Assembly: GCA_006176705.1 (NCBI GenBank)
Contig: QRFJ01001013.1
Coordinates: 124,501-188,500, forward strand
DNA: 64,000 nt
Direction of reading: 5' to 3'
Source: Cocos nucifera
Taxonomy: Eukaryota > Streptophyta > Magnoliopsida > Arecales > Arecaceae
The position numbers and the translations under genes were made by a program. The notes beneath the pieces are model-generated. The model did no database searches and was not told the origin of the DNA. It saw only the letters and a list, made by a program, of their open reading frames with translations. Positions 45,378-57,312 of this stretch are shown piece by piece (the first letter of the stretch is position 1; every line of letters begins with the position of its first letter).

Positions 45378-46478
45378 CTCACTTCAGAGGCCATCTCACT
45401 ACTAAGATGGAGAAGCCAGACCACATTCACCTTCCTGATCTTAGTTCTTAAAGCCCGACCCTATCACCTAGGATGCTAGGACTTATCTTATAGAGCCTTA
45501 GAGCCTCCTAGCAATCTACCATTTTGTTAGACATAGGTATCTTGCATTTTGACTATTTTGATGATTATCTTACTTGTAGACATCTCATGTAAATATCTTT
45601 TAAAGTTTAAAAAAGGATATTTTCTTTTGAAAATATGGTGTCCAAATGTCTATATTAAATTTGATTGATACATGATTTGATTGATGTCTAGATCACTCAA
45701 TTGAAAATTACATTTTTCTATTGAGCTTATCTTTGAAATTGGATTTGTCTACAAAAGTAAGGGAGAGAAATTACTAAAAGAAAGAAATGATTAGTTAAAA
45801 AAAATTATTTGAAAAAAAATTAAATTTAAAATGTTGAATTTATAATCTTGCTTACAAATCTTAGGGGGAGTATCAAAAATTGTATAGTTTAAGTATGCAT
45901 TTTTTTTTGAAAAAGAAAGGGAGAGCAAATGTTGAAGAATTATAAATCAAATGAATATATATATACATATTTTAATTTGATAATCTAAAATTAAATGTGC
46001 TCATTTTGAAATAAAGAGGGGGAGAAAAGTTGGAAAGTAAAAATATCTAGCATAATTATGAAAAATAAGAGGAACAAATATTAGTGAAAGAAAATAAATT
46101 CTTGTTTTCTCAAAAATAGGGGATAAATGATTTTGAAACTTAAAAAGAAATCATTATTAATCTTAAAAGAAATCCATTCATAAATCTTTCCATTATGTTT
46201 CTTTTGATTTATCTTGAGAGATGCTTTTTATGGTTTGATTCGAACTTGATCTTAATTTTCTTGTTCGACCCTTGATTTTCACCCAAGCTTACCTAACTTG
46301 ATTAAATCATTTCATCTAAATGTTTATTTCCATGGACATTTGACTTACTTGACTAGATTGGTTTATCATTTTTAATAATCAATTGGAGTTGAATTGAAAC
46401 ATCTTATTCTAAGAAATGATTTTTTTTTTATTTTCAATAATATTAAGTTTTTCTATGTGCCAAATCATGTTTTGTATT
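45378..46478 (+). other. E4 3' internal region, no gene
   Basis: AT-rich. Purine-rich runs occur at 45776, 45864, 45918 and 46015 (for example AGAGGGGGAGAAAAG), any of which might be a polypurine tract, but no LTR start or match to 10504-11927 follows. The E8 LTR begins at 46479. Confidence 0.5.
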
Positions 46479-48988
46479 TGAAGAAAAACTATGTAGGATT
46501 TCATGTATGCCTTTCAAAACTTTTTCGTAAAATAACAAAGTGGAAGACCTAGATTAATCTAATTAATCTATATATGCATGTGATCAAATCACTAAATATC
46601 TACATCTAGGATTTATGACATGTCAAGATGTATATTTAAATATGAAATAAAAATAAATAGATATTGATCACATCAATACCCTAGATCATATCTAGCAAAT
46701 CCTAAATCAAATCTAGGTGTAAAAGAGATTAGATCTCTTCACCTTAGTGCAAGTCGAGAACACCACTGCTAATTTTCATGGTTGTCTTTATTGCTCAGAG
46801 CCGCACAGGATGTCCAGCCTCCATAGGTTGTCCACACAAGGCTCCTATGTTGATCAGAGATTCGTTAAAAGAAGTTTCATGTGAAGTGCTAGCTTTTTGC
46901 AGATCCCTCTTGATGGTTGATATGATTGCTATTCTTCGAATCTCTTGAACCATCCAAAGAAGAAGAACAGAAGGAGGATGGAGAGAAAAGATCTACTCTT
47001 TAATCTCTCAAAATATAGAGAAGAGAAGGCTCAGAAAGAAACTCTCAGAGAAGACCCCTTTTCTCTTCTTTTTCTCTCAATAGGACATGAATAATGTGAT
47101 GTTCTAAAGAAACCACCATGCCCATAACTTTGGAGTGCCCAACTTCCCACAACCTCTCTCTCTTTTTCTTTGATTTTTTTTGTGGAATCCTTAGGTATTT
47201 TCAGAACTAAAGCCTCTTTATAGAAGGCATCCCATGGGAAGCAAAGACTAGGTCAAAGACCTAGTCAAAAGGATTCAAAACAAAGTTAAGGGGCATCCAA
47301 CTCTTGGATGCCTCTTCCTAAATTTTTGGCGTGATGATTTAGAATGTCATGCACAAAAAGAAGAAAGAAGGGGCACACAGAAATGTGAGGTGTGACAAAA
47401 ATAGGCACAAAAGGAAAGAGGAATTTTAAGGATTTGAAACTCTAACAAATTAGAGTTCTAGGTCAAAACAACTTCCTTATTTTAACCTAATCAAATTTTG
47501 CTCCAAAATCAACAAAAAAGGGCATGCATGGGGTCTCTCTGGGCATGAGAAAAACTCATGTAAACTTTTGAAAAATAGACATGGGGCATTGGGATCTAGG
47601 CACAAGGAAAGAGGGAGAATCCTAGTCCAACTAGGACTCTCCAATCTTGATTAGGTCAAACTTGATTTAAAAACCTATTGAACTAGGATTAATGCAACCT
47701 AATTAAGGATGCTCCTAGTCCAACTAGAAGCCTAATTAAATTAGATTAAATCATATTTAAATCTAATTTAAATTCTAACTTAATTAGAAATTAAGTGCAC
47801 TCAAGTTCTAATCAAATAGAGAGTTATTCTTTCTTGTAATTGGCTTATCTCATAAACCAAATAGACTTGACCCAATCAAATCCAAACAAAATCTAATTAA
47901 ATCTAATTCAATTGGACTTAATCTCAGCTTAGTTGTTTAATCAAATTAAGCCAATTAGTAATCTAATTGCTAATAGATCTTCTTGCAATACTTGCATTTG
48001 ATTAATCATCAATCATATTGATGATTCGATCACTAAATGATTCTTAATTATTGATCAACCATCCGATCAGATAAAAATCTCTTATATGTATGACCCCATA
48101 GGTTCAAATCTAAGTTAATAGCATAGAAACAAAATCTTGTATCAATCAAAATGACCATTTAACAATGGTATCCAATCCAGATAGGCCAAACGTATGTAAA
48201 GCAATATTCTAGAATCCTAGCCTATGGTTATCGTATAATTCATCCCTATGATTCTTAATGCTCAGGATGACATCAATTTATCTGTCAATTCTCAAATAGT
48301 TCATCCATATTATATCTCAACTTTATAAATTCCATGACTCCTCACGAGGATTATCTAGGCCTAGATTTTGCTCAATTAAAATACAATGAGACATTCACTC
48401 CTGAAATTAACCAGGAGTGGTCAATCCCATCTTGACTCACACAATGACTCTATAAGTACTTGACTATATCCAAAAATCTTTCATCACTACATTAGAAATA
48501 TAGATAGTCCAACACCAAAGTATAGTAAGTTGCTTGCAAATTACCATGGTGATCTCAGATCGGAGGGACACGTATACCCATAAGCTTTTGCTAGCTACTC
48601 TTGACAGTAGAGTGCTACATTGATAATGTTTAGTACAAATGTACTTCTACATCTCATCTACATATCATATCAGTGTCTTCACACCACTTGGTTACAAGGA
48701 CAACCAACGCATATGGTATACAGCGACCTATACTCGATAAGTTATTTTCCTAATTAAAAACCTATCATTTGGTCATGAACATTTTTAAGAACCATCCGAT
48801 AAATCTTTCTTTATCGATTGATTGTGTTCTAGAAACTTCATCATAATATGAGTTCATTTAAGGAAGATAGATAATTGATGATGAATAAGCTAACTAATTT
48901 TTATTAATTAATAATTCATATACAAATTACATGATGAGTATAATTATCTACAACTTAAATGATTTTCTTTAGGATACATTTTCTAATA
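46479..48988 (-). repeat. E8 3' LTR
   Basis: About 2510 bp, + strand TGAAGAAAAACTATG to TTTTCTAATA. It shares phrases with the E6 LTR (CCATGGTGATCTCAG, CTCTTGACAGTAGAG) and the E9 LTR (CAGGAGTGGTCAATCCCATC, inverted in E9). Confidence 0.75.
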
Positions 48989-49000
48989 ACTTTTACTATA

Positions 49001-50945
49001 CTAAAGCCAATCAGAATAATATCAAATACCCATCTTCCACTTGAGTTCATCAAACTCTTTCATTCTGAGGCTTTAGCAAATGGGTTGGCCAAGTTCTCCT
49101 TTTCGTTGATCTTCTGAAGGTCGACGCTATATGGATCCATACTCCCAAACAAGATAATAGCAATGTAGAATATAATTGGTCCTATGGTGCACCTTTAGTT
49201 TTTTAGCCTTAGTTATGGCTCCAGTACTTTCGCAATATAGCAGGACTAGACCATTGACGGAGGGTGCCACTCCTAGCTTGCTAATGAACTTTTACTACCA
49301 CACAGCATTCATAGCATCATCAAATGTCGTGATGTATTATGCCTTGCATATAGAATTGGCTATAATGTTCTACTTAAAATTTTTCAAGCAGATTGCTCCT
49401 CCATATAGGGTAACAATATAATCCAACACACTTTTTTTGTCCTCATGATTTGACTGAAAACTAGAATCAGTGTATCTCATAAATTTTAAGTTAGTATCTC
49501 CATATATGAGTCACTGATTCTTAGTATTTCTCAACTACATAACAATTATCTTTACAACCTTCTAGTGGTTCTCACTCGGATCTGACTGGTATCTGCTTAA
49601 TACACCTAGTAAGTGTGCTATATCTAGTCTCATACAAATCCTAGCATATATGATAGATTCTACTACCTAGGCATATGAGATTCTACTTATATGCTCTCTC
49701 TCTTTAGGAGTTGTCAGACAATCCTTCTTAGAAAAAAAAATTTCATGGCCTTTCGATATATAGCCTTTCTTGAAATTTTTCATACTGAACCTTTTCAGCA
49801 TGGTATCTATGTGCATGGATTGGGACAATCCATGTATTCTTTTAGATCTATCTCTATAGATCTTCATATTTAGGATGTAGGATGCTTCTTCCAAATTCTT
49901 CATAGAGAATTATGACAGCCAAATCTTTATTTCTTATAATGCTGAAATGTTATTCCTGATTAAGAGAATGTCATCCACATACAACACATAGAATACTACT
50001 ATAGAACCATTTGCCCATTTATAGCTATAGGGTTCTTCTTCATTCATAATGAAGCCATACATTCTGATCGTCTTATCAAAATCATGTTCCAACTCTGAGA
50101 TGATAGCCAAACAGACTTTATAGGTCTCTACTTTTCTATCTGTGCCACTTTTTCTTTTTAAAGATCTACTTGTATCCAATGGATTTTATCTCTTTAGGTA
50201 GATCAACTAGTATCCATATACTATTGATCTTTATGGACTTCATTTTAGATTTCATAATTTTAAGCTACCTTTTAGAGTCAGACCTCAGCATGGCATCCAT
50301 ATAGGTGGTTGGATCCTTATTATTCTCATCAAGCTCAATAGGATCACCATTTCAGATCAAGAAACCATAGTATCTATCCAATTGATGTGATACTCTACTG
50401 ATTCTCCTTAATGGTACCTCTTCAATAGGCTCAAGATTTGATCTAATCAAATTAGACTCTATAGGATCACTAGTTGGTATCGATTCTTCTACCAATCAGA
50501 TTTTTTCAAGTTCAACTTTATAGGCACTAGTTTCTATTCTAAGAAACTTCTTTTCTAAAAAAAATGTCTTACTGCTGATGAACATCTTTTGCTCTTCAGC
50601 ACGATAGAAGTAATAATCCTTAGTTTTCTTAGGGTATCCTATAAATATACACCTATCATACTAGGATCCAAGTTTATCTATGTGCAAATATTTGACGTAG
50701 GCTAAACAATCCTAAACCCGAAGGTGAGATAGTCTAGATTTACGCCTGGTCTATATCTCATATATAGTCTTTACGATAAATCTGCTTAAAACATTATTCA
50801 AAATAAAATAAGCAATCTTAAAAGTATAACCCCAAAATAAAACAGGCAGATAAGTAAACCCCATCATGGATCAAACTATGTCTAACAAAGTTTGATTTCT
50901 CCTTTTCGATACACTATTATATTATGGTGTCTCGGAAGGAGTCTT
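49001..50945 (-). pseudogene. pol: E8 pol fragment: integrase to RNase H
   Basis: From right to left: VSKRRNQTLLDIV and SMMGFT (integrase end), a degraded segment, RT pieces SLKRKSGTDRKVETYK and LYVDDILL (YVDD at 49970-49981), then EASYILNMKIYRDRSKR, and RNase H traces to 49000. Within RT, VETYKVCLAI is followed almost at once by LEHDFDKTIRMYGF; about 100 residues of fingers and palm present in E9 are missing. Confidence 0.72.
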
Positions 50946-53248
50946 AAACTATTGCGTAACAAGGTAGAAAAGCAAATTGAAAAGAGTATTAAAACTTTTC
51001 AGTCTGACCAAGGGGATGAGTACCTTTTCATTGAATTTCTGACATATCTTAGGAAGAATAGGATTCTCTCCTAAAGACTTCTCCTAGAATACCACAGCAT
51101 AATGGTGTATTCGAAAGAAGAAATCGAATCCAGTTGGACATGGTTCGATCCATGAAGGGATTTATCGGTCTATCCATCTCCTTATGGGGATATGTGCTTG
51201 AGTCAGCTTGTTATATTCTGAATTAGATTCTAAGTAAGTCTATTTCTAAAATGCCATATAAGATGTGGATAGGGCGTAATCCAGTACTCTCGCATCTTAA
51301 GATTTGCGAGTGTCTGACTTATGTCAAATGTTTAGTAATGGACAAGCCTAGACCTAGGTCTGACAAGTGTAGTTTAATTAGATACCCAAAAGAGACCAAA
51401 AGATATTACTTCTATCTTGCTGAAGAGCAGAAAGTGTTTGTCAGCCTTAAGATAGTCTTTTTAGAAAAGAAGTTTCTTAGTGAAGGGACTTATGCCTCTA
51501 AGGTCGAGCTTAAGAAAGTTTGGTAGGTAGAAAAATCGACATAAGTAGCTGAACCAGAATCAGATTTGATCCATTCAGACCTGGAGCCTAGTAAACCTAC
51601 ACCTTTAAGATTATCTGGTAGAGTACCATATCAGCTGAATAGATACTATGATTTTTTGGTCCGGGATGATGATCCTATCAAACTCGATTAGAATGATGAG
51701 GATCCGATCACCTATATGGATGCAATGCAGAGATCCGACTCTAAAAAATGGCTTGAACCATGAAATCCAAAATAGAGTCCATGAAGGTTAATGATGTATG
51801 GACATTGATTGATGCACCTGAAGGGATAAAATCCATAGGATATAAGTGGGTCTTTAAAAGAAAAAGAGGCATAGACGGGAAGGTAGAGACATATAAAGCC
51901 CGTCTGGTTGTCAAGAGGTATCGTCAACGTTATGGTATAGACTATGATGAGATATTCTCTTCTGTGGTAATGCTCAAGTTCATTCGGATCATGCTTGTGA
52001 TAGTTGCGCATTTGGACTATGAAATCTGGCAAATGGATGTGAAAATAGCTTTCCTAAATGGAGAGCTAGCTAAAGAGGTGTATATGATACAACATAAAGA
52101 TTTCACATCCATAGATGAGTCTAAGATATGCAAGCTTCAAAGATCCATTTATGGATTGAAGCAGGCATGTCGGAGTTGGAACATACATTTTGATAGAATG
52201 ATCAAGACGTATGGCTTCGTTAAGAATGAAGAAGAGCCCTGCATATATAAATAGGCTAATGGTCCAACAATTGTATTCCTAGTATTATATGTAGATGACA
52301 TTCTCTTAATTGAAAATGATATTCTTGCATTATAAGGAATAAAGATCTGGCTATCATCATAGTTCTCCATGAAGGATTTGGGAGAAGCTTCCTATATCCT
52401 AGAGATGAAGATTTATAGAGATAGATCTAAAAGATTGCTTGGATTATCACAGTCCATGTATATTGATACTATGCTGAAGAGGTTCAGCATGGAGAAATTC
52501 ATGATGGTCTATCTACCGATAGGTCATGAAATTTCTCTCTCAAAGAGGGATTGTCTAATAACACCTCAAGAGAGAGAGCATATGAGTAGAATTCCATATG
52601 CTTTGGTAGTTGATTCTATTATATACACCATGACATGTACGCTACTAGATGTGGCATACTTAATAGGGGTAATGAGTAGATACCAATATGATCCAGGGTA
52701 GAACCACTAGAAGATTGTTAAAACTATCTTAAAGTATTTGAGAAATACTAAGGACCTATGGCTTATTTATGGTGAGTCAAACTTGAGACTTGTGGGATTT
52801 ACAGACTTCAATTTTCAATTTGATCATAATAACAGCAAGAGTGTGTTGGTGTATGTGTTTACCCTTAATGGTGGTGCTATCTGCTGGAAAAATTTCAAGC
52901 AGCACACCATGGTCGATTTAATGTGTGAGGTAGAGTATGTTGCTACATTAGATGTTGCCAAAGAAGTGGTGTGGCTAAAGAAGTTCATCACCGAGCTTGG
53001 AGTAGCACCCTTCCTCGATGGTCTAATTTTGCTCTTCTACGATAGCTCTTGAGCCATAGCTCAGGTGAAGGAACTAAAGTTAAACCAATGAACAAAGCAT
53101 ATTCTACACTGCTATCACCTTGTCTGGGAGATCATGGATCGAGGTGACGTCGATCTTTAGAAGATCGATGGAAAAGAGAATCTGGCCAACCCATTCACTA
53201 AAGCCATTGCAGTGAAGGAGTTCGACAACTTTAAGTCGAAGATGGGTA
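50946..53248 (+). pseudogene. pol: E9 pol: integrase, RT, RNase H
   Basis: Opens RNKVEKQIEKSIKTFQSDQG (integrase core Asp), HNGVFERRNR, SMKGFIGLSISLWGY and MPYKMWIGRNPVLSHL. RT: VDVWTL-like start at 51790 then YKWVFKRKRGIDGKVETYK, WQMDVKIAFLNGELAKEVY, SIYGLKQACRSWN, YVDD (52288-52299), EASYILEMKIYRDRSKR. RNase H: FTDFNFQFDHNNSKSV, CEVEYVATLDVAKEVVWLKK and LFYDSS. Stops occur at 51527, 52252 and elsewhere. The end of the protein is beyond E10 at 56631-56656. Confidence 0.82.
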
Positions 53249-54166
53249 TTATTAGAATTTGACATCTTGAATTTGACCCATAGCAAGAAGAGAATCAGTT
53301 TTCAGCACAGCAGTCAGGCCAGCTCTGATACACGATCGAGCCATCTTGGATTGAGATCGAGTTAGCTCGAACCATAGTCGAGCCAGCTCTCTCAAGCAAA
53401 TAGACAACAGGAGTCAGAGTGAGATGCGGTTGAGCCAGCATGACCTCTGACCGAGTCGGCTCGATAGAGGCGAATAGAACACGATGGGGTTTTTCTATTT
53501 GAACTCGGATTGTGATTAATTCAAAGGATCTATGGGAGTTGTACATGGACCATAGGATCCAATGATCATGGAGGGTTGCGGTTATGATCTGAAGGTCAAA
53601 AAATATTTCAAAACTCCATTAAGGATATGTTCAACTCATATTAGGAGAATAAGCCTTGTTAGGTCTCCTATAAACTACTGAGAAGAGGATTCTCATCTTA
53701 TTTAAAGGACTGAGATGCTATGGAGTAGAAAAAATGGTGCATGTGGTGTGAGAGGCACGTAAAGAGGCTCAGGCAGCCATCGAGAGGAGCTTGATAGAGC
53801 ATTGAGTACGTGCAGCCCATGAGAGAGAGAAGCAATAGGTGCATAGCATCCAGTGAGGAGGCTATGAAAATAGAGCATCTTGTAGCTTCTGTGGATTTTC
53901 TTGGGATTATTTTGAGAGCACTATATGGATGAGTGCTTCTAGATCCTGAGAGAGGATTGGAGAGTTGAGATTATATCTTCTCTATTGTTCTTTCTTGATA
54001 ATGAAGTATTGCATATCCTGTGGATGTAGGCACTTAGGCCGAACCACGTATGTGGTTCTGTTTGTTTATCTTCTTCTATCTTTTATAGCAATATGTGGTG
54101 TCATATCTCCTACAGGTGATCTTGGATAGGTGATCCATATTCTGCAGTTGTGGATCTACCCTAATA
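53249..54166 (+). repeat. E10 5' LTR
   Basis: 918 bp from TTATTAGAATTTGAC to CTACCCTAATA. GAGCCAGCTC-type words recur in the first 220 bp. TATTTAA at 53699-53705, followed by AGGACTGAG, is a possible TATA site conserved at 56174-56180 in the other LTR. Confidence 0.85.
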
Positions 54167-54167
54167 G

Positions 54168-54180
54168 TGGTATCAGAGCC
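54168..54180 (+). other. E10 primer binding site
   Basis: TGGTATCAGAGCC, one base after the LTR; complement of initiator-Met tRNA. Confidence 0.9.
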
Positions 54181-54239
54181 AGGAAGAGTCAGGTTGTACC
54201 AAGGTTTGCTGTGGTGGTGATCAAGTTAGAAGAAGGGCA

Positions 54240-55010
54240 CAATCAAGTTAGAGATCAACAAGTTCGATGGAAAGGATAATTTCTCCTTATGGGAAGTAAG
54301 GATAAAGGATGTCCTTATCCAATATGGGTTGATCGATGCTCTTTTGTATGACGAGATGCGAGCCACCATAGAGGTGAAGGATTGAAAGTCGATCTAGATG
54401 CAGACAGTGAGCACGATCCACTTGTACCTAGCGGATGATGTGGTGATCCATGCACTTGACGAGACTTCTTCAATGATGCTGTGGTCGAAGCTCGAGGAGT
54501 TGTACATGACGAAGTCGCTCACCAACATGCTATTCCTTTGGAGATAGTTCTATCAGTTGTGGATGGACAAATGTTAGAGTGTGCAAAAGCATCTATCCAA
54601 CTTCAAGAAGATCCTCACCGACCTTCTTAGTGTTGGTGAAAAAGTTGAGAAGAAGATTAGGATGTTGGTCTTGCTAGCATCGCTCTCTCCTTCGTATGAG
54701 TCCTTGGTGACTGCTCTTCCAGTGAAAAAGAGCACCATCAAGATAGATGAGGTCATTACAGTGATACTCCAAAATGAGGTTCTCAGGAGAAAGAATCCAG
54801 CTTTGAGCTCAGATGGTGGCAGCTCAGCTTTGATGATTTTTGAAGGAGCAGGAGACAGTAGATGGAGTAATAGAAGATCGCAAGGTGGACGATCCAGATC
54901 CAAGATGAGGGATCCTAGTAAAATCAGATGCTATAAGTACGATGAGTTGGGGCATCGAGTGAAGGATTGCCCACAACTCAAGGATCAAATGAGGGCTACT
55001 GCAGCGATGG
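54240..55010 (+). pseudogene. gag: E10 gag, copia UBN2 type
   Basis: Reads KFDGKDNFSLWEVRIKDVL, DEMRATIEVKD, IHLYLADDVVIHALDE, LEELYMTKSLTN, then an open stretch HLSNFKKILTDLLSVGEKVE, LLASLSPSYESLVTAL, a basic linker and CYKYDELGHRVKDC (about 54929-54970). The usual CX2CX4HX4C knuckle has its second Cys changed to Tyr. Three stops lie in the first third. The protein packages element RNA; this copy is inactive. Confidence 0.82.
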
Positions 55011-55069
55011 CTAGTAGCAAGTCAGAGAATAATATCCTAGAGATATCTGATGAGGTATTTAGTTCTTTC

Positions 55070-55742
55070 CAGCAGTGGATTTTAGATTCTACATGCACAT
55101 ATCATATTTATTACATAAAGAAGTAGTTTGACTCCCTAGAAAGTAGTGAGGGCACTGCTTATCTGTCAGATGGATCGAGCTGTGCGATCAGAGGCATCGA
55201 GATGGTCAGCTGGAAGATACATGATGGTGCAGTGAGAAAATTAGGGGAGATCCGATACATACCTAATTTTAGATGAAATCTTATCTAACTGAGCAGACTG
55301 GATTCAAATGACTACAAATGGGTAACTAGTGATGCAATCCTGAAGGTCATGCACAGTGATAGGATGATATTAGAGGGGAAGAAGAAGATAAGAGGACATT
55401 ACTATCTGGGAGAAAGTTCAGTGCGAGGTGAAGCTTCAGGAGCTAGAGGGAGTCCAGTGCAAGATGGAGCTCTAGGTGGAGATAGATCGAGCATGAGATG
55501 GGAGACTCAAGAGGATGAGAGGTGATATCGCAAAGTAAAGTTTCTATTACCGTAGGAGAATTCTTCGAGAAAGTCTTAGGTCAGGAGGATCACAGCCATT
55601 GACAAAGGTGGGATCGAGTGGCCTGGCTTGACTCCCATATTTGTCCATCCATGATCAGCAGACGTGCCCCAGGACATGGGGGTGAGATTGATCACAAGTT
55701 CTCAAAGTCAGGTGGAGGTCGAATGTTGAGTCGAGATGGAAA
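55070..55742 (+). pseudogene. pol: E10 protease start and residual internal region
   Basis: WILDSTCTYHIYYIKK, with the catalytic Asp-Ser-Gly changed to Asp-Ser-Thr, then a stop. EIRYIPNFR and MHSDRMILEGKKKIRGHYYL resemble the region between protease and integrase. From 55420 the text (SSVRGEASGARGSPVQDGA) is low in complexity and leads, without integrase, to a purine tract ending at 55742. Confidence 0.65.
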
Positions 55743-56625
55743 TTATTAGGATTTGATGCCTCGAATTTGATCCACAATAAGAAGAGAATCAATTTTTAGT
55801 ATTGTAGTCGGGTCGGCTCTAATACGTAGTCAAGCCAACTCGGATTGAGATCGAACTAGCTCGAACCATAGCCGAGATGGCTCTCTCAGACAGACAGATA
55901 GTAGGAGTCAGGGCGAGATGCAGTCGAGCCAGCTCGACGGAGGTGAATAGAACCTAATAAATTTTTTTTCTATTTGAACTCGAATTATAATTAATCCAAG
56001 AGGTCTATAGGAGTTACATATGGATCATAGGATCCAGCGATCATAGAGGGTTACGGTCATGATCTGAAGGTCAAAAAATATTTCAAAACTCCATCAAGAA
56101 TATGTTCGACTTATATTAGGAGAATGAGCTCTGTTAGGACTCCTGTGAACTATTGAGAAGAGGATTCTCATCCTATTTAAAGGACTGAGGTATTGTGGAG
56201 TAGAAAAGATGGCACGTGTGGCATGAAAGGCACGTAGAAAGACTTAGATAGCTGTCTAGAGGAGCTTGGTAGAGCACCGAGTACGTACAGCCTGCAAGAG
56301 AGAGAAGCAATAGGTGCATAGCATCCAATAAGGAGGCTATGAGGGTAGAGCATCTTATAGCTTCTATGGGTCTTCTTGGGATTACTTTGAGAGTATTGTA
56401 TGGATGAGTACTTCTGGATTCTAGAGAGGGTTGGAGAGTTGAGACTGTATCTCCTTTATTATTCTTTCTTGGTAGTGAAGGGATGTAGGCACTTGGATTG
56501 AACCACGTATATGGTTGTGTTTGTTTGTCTTCTTTAATCTTTCATAGCAACAGATGGTGCCATATCTCCTACAGGTGATCTTGGATGTGTGATCCATGTT
56601 CTACAGTTGTGGATCTACCCTAATA
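55743..56625 (+). repeat. E10 3' LTR
   Basis: 883 bp, starting TTATTAGGATTTGATG and ending CTACCCTAATA. Shorter than the partner through small gaps, for example within 55910-55940. Confidence 0.85.
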
Positions 56626-56630
56626 GAGTA

Positions 56631-56670
56631 TATGGTACTACACCGATTGGCTTTAGGCCAAATGAGAGAT
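56631..56670 (+). pseudogene. pol: E9 pol C terminus and polypurine tract
   Basis: Continues E9: YYTDWL then the stop at 56654-56656, matching the YYFEWL end of E6 pol. AATGAGAGAT (56661-56670) precedes the LTR and is the probable polypurine tract. Confidence 0.75.
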
Positions 56671-57312
56671 TATTGAAAATAGTGTTTCAAAGCCAATTGT
56701 TAGCCTATTGACAATTAAGCTATTTTTATGTAATTATATATAAATTATTAATTAAATAAAAATTATTCTAGCTTTTTTATTATAATTTTTTCATCTTTTA
56801 ATGAATTTTTGTCTGTTGTGATGAAGTCTTTAGGACTATTTAGAATCGACAAAGAAGGATTTATCATTTAGTCCTTAAAATTATTCATGATCAAATGATA
56901 CGTTGTTACCAAGAATAACAACGTCTATCGAGTATAGATCGTTGTGTGGCATATAGGTTGGTTGTCCTCTTAACCAACAAGTATGGAGATACTAGTATGG
57001 CATACATGTGAGATGTAAAGATACATCTGCACTGAACGTGACCAACTCTAAAACTTTTTTGCTATCAAGAATTGCTCCAATAGATTATGGGCATAAGTGT
57101 CCCTCCGACTTGAGATCACCATGGTGACTTTCAAGCAACTCATGATGCTTTGATGTCGGACTACTTGAATTTTTAATTTAGTGATGAAAGTTTTTTAAGT
57201 ACAGTCAAGTACTTAAGGAGTTGATGCATGAATCAAGATGGGATTGACCACTCCTGATTTCAGGAGTTGTGTTCTATAGTGTTTTAATTTAGCAAAATCT
57301 TGGCTAGGATAG
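56671..57312 (+). repeat. E9 3' LTR, left part
   Basis: Starts TATTGAAAATAGTG, with a likely mutated TG. It shares inverted phrases with the E8 LTR, for example GATTGACCACTCCTG and TTAGCAAAATCT. It stops at 57312, where E11 begins; the flanking 5-mer is GATAG. Confidence 0.75.

Larger units (their letters stand above)
46479..50945 (-). mobile_element. E8: 3' half of a Ty1/copia element
   Basis: Consists of a 3' LTR (46479-48988) and pol from the middle of integrase to RNase H, all on the - strand. The 5' part of pol, gag, PBS and 5' LTR are absent: at about 50,945 the sequence turns into the same region of a second copia element on the + strand. The LTR ends resemble those of E6 (TGAAG at the left), so E8 belongs to a related family. 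No duplication can be tested for a half element. Confidence 0.75.
53249..56625 (+). mobile_element. E10: gag-only Ty1/copia derivative in E9 pol
   Basis: LTRs 53249-54166 and 55743-56625. Flanks GGGTA (53244-53248) and GAGTA (56626-56630) form a duplication with one transition, and E9 reads through in frame when it is removed. The 1.58-kb interior has a PBS, copia gag with a knuckle, the start of protease and a short tail. Integrase, RT and RNase H are missing, so it could only have moved with borrowed enzymes. Confidence 0.87.
50946..57312 (+). mobile_element. E9: 3' half of a Ty1/copia element, interrupted by E10 and E11
   Basis: + strand pol from integrase to the stop (50946-53248 and 56631-56656), a purine tract (56661-56670) and the first 642 bp of its 3' LTR. 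E10 sits in the last codons of pol. E11 cuts the LTR at 57313; the remainder should lie beyond the right edge. Its 5' half is absent, and its left end abuts E8 head to head. Confidence 0.75.

Noticed and set aside
45776..46040. Purine runs as the end of E4 with an LTR following
   Set aside because: No sequence after any of them matches the 10504-11927 LTR before E8 begins.
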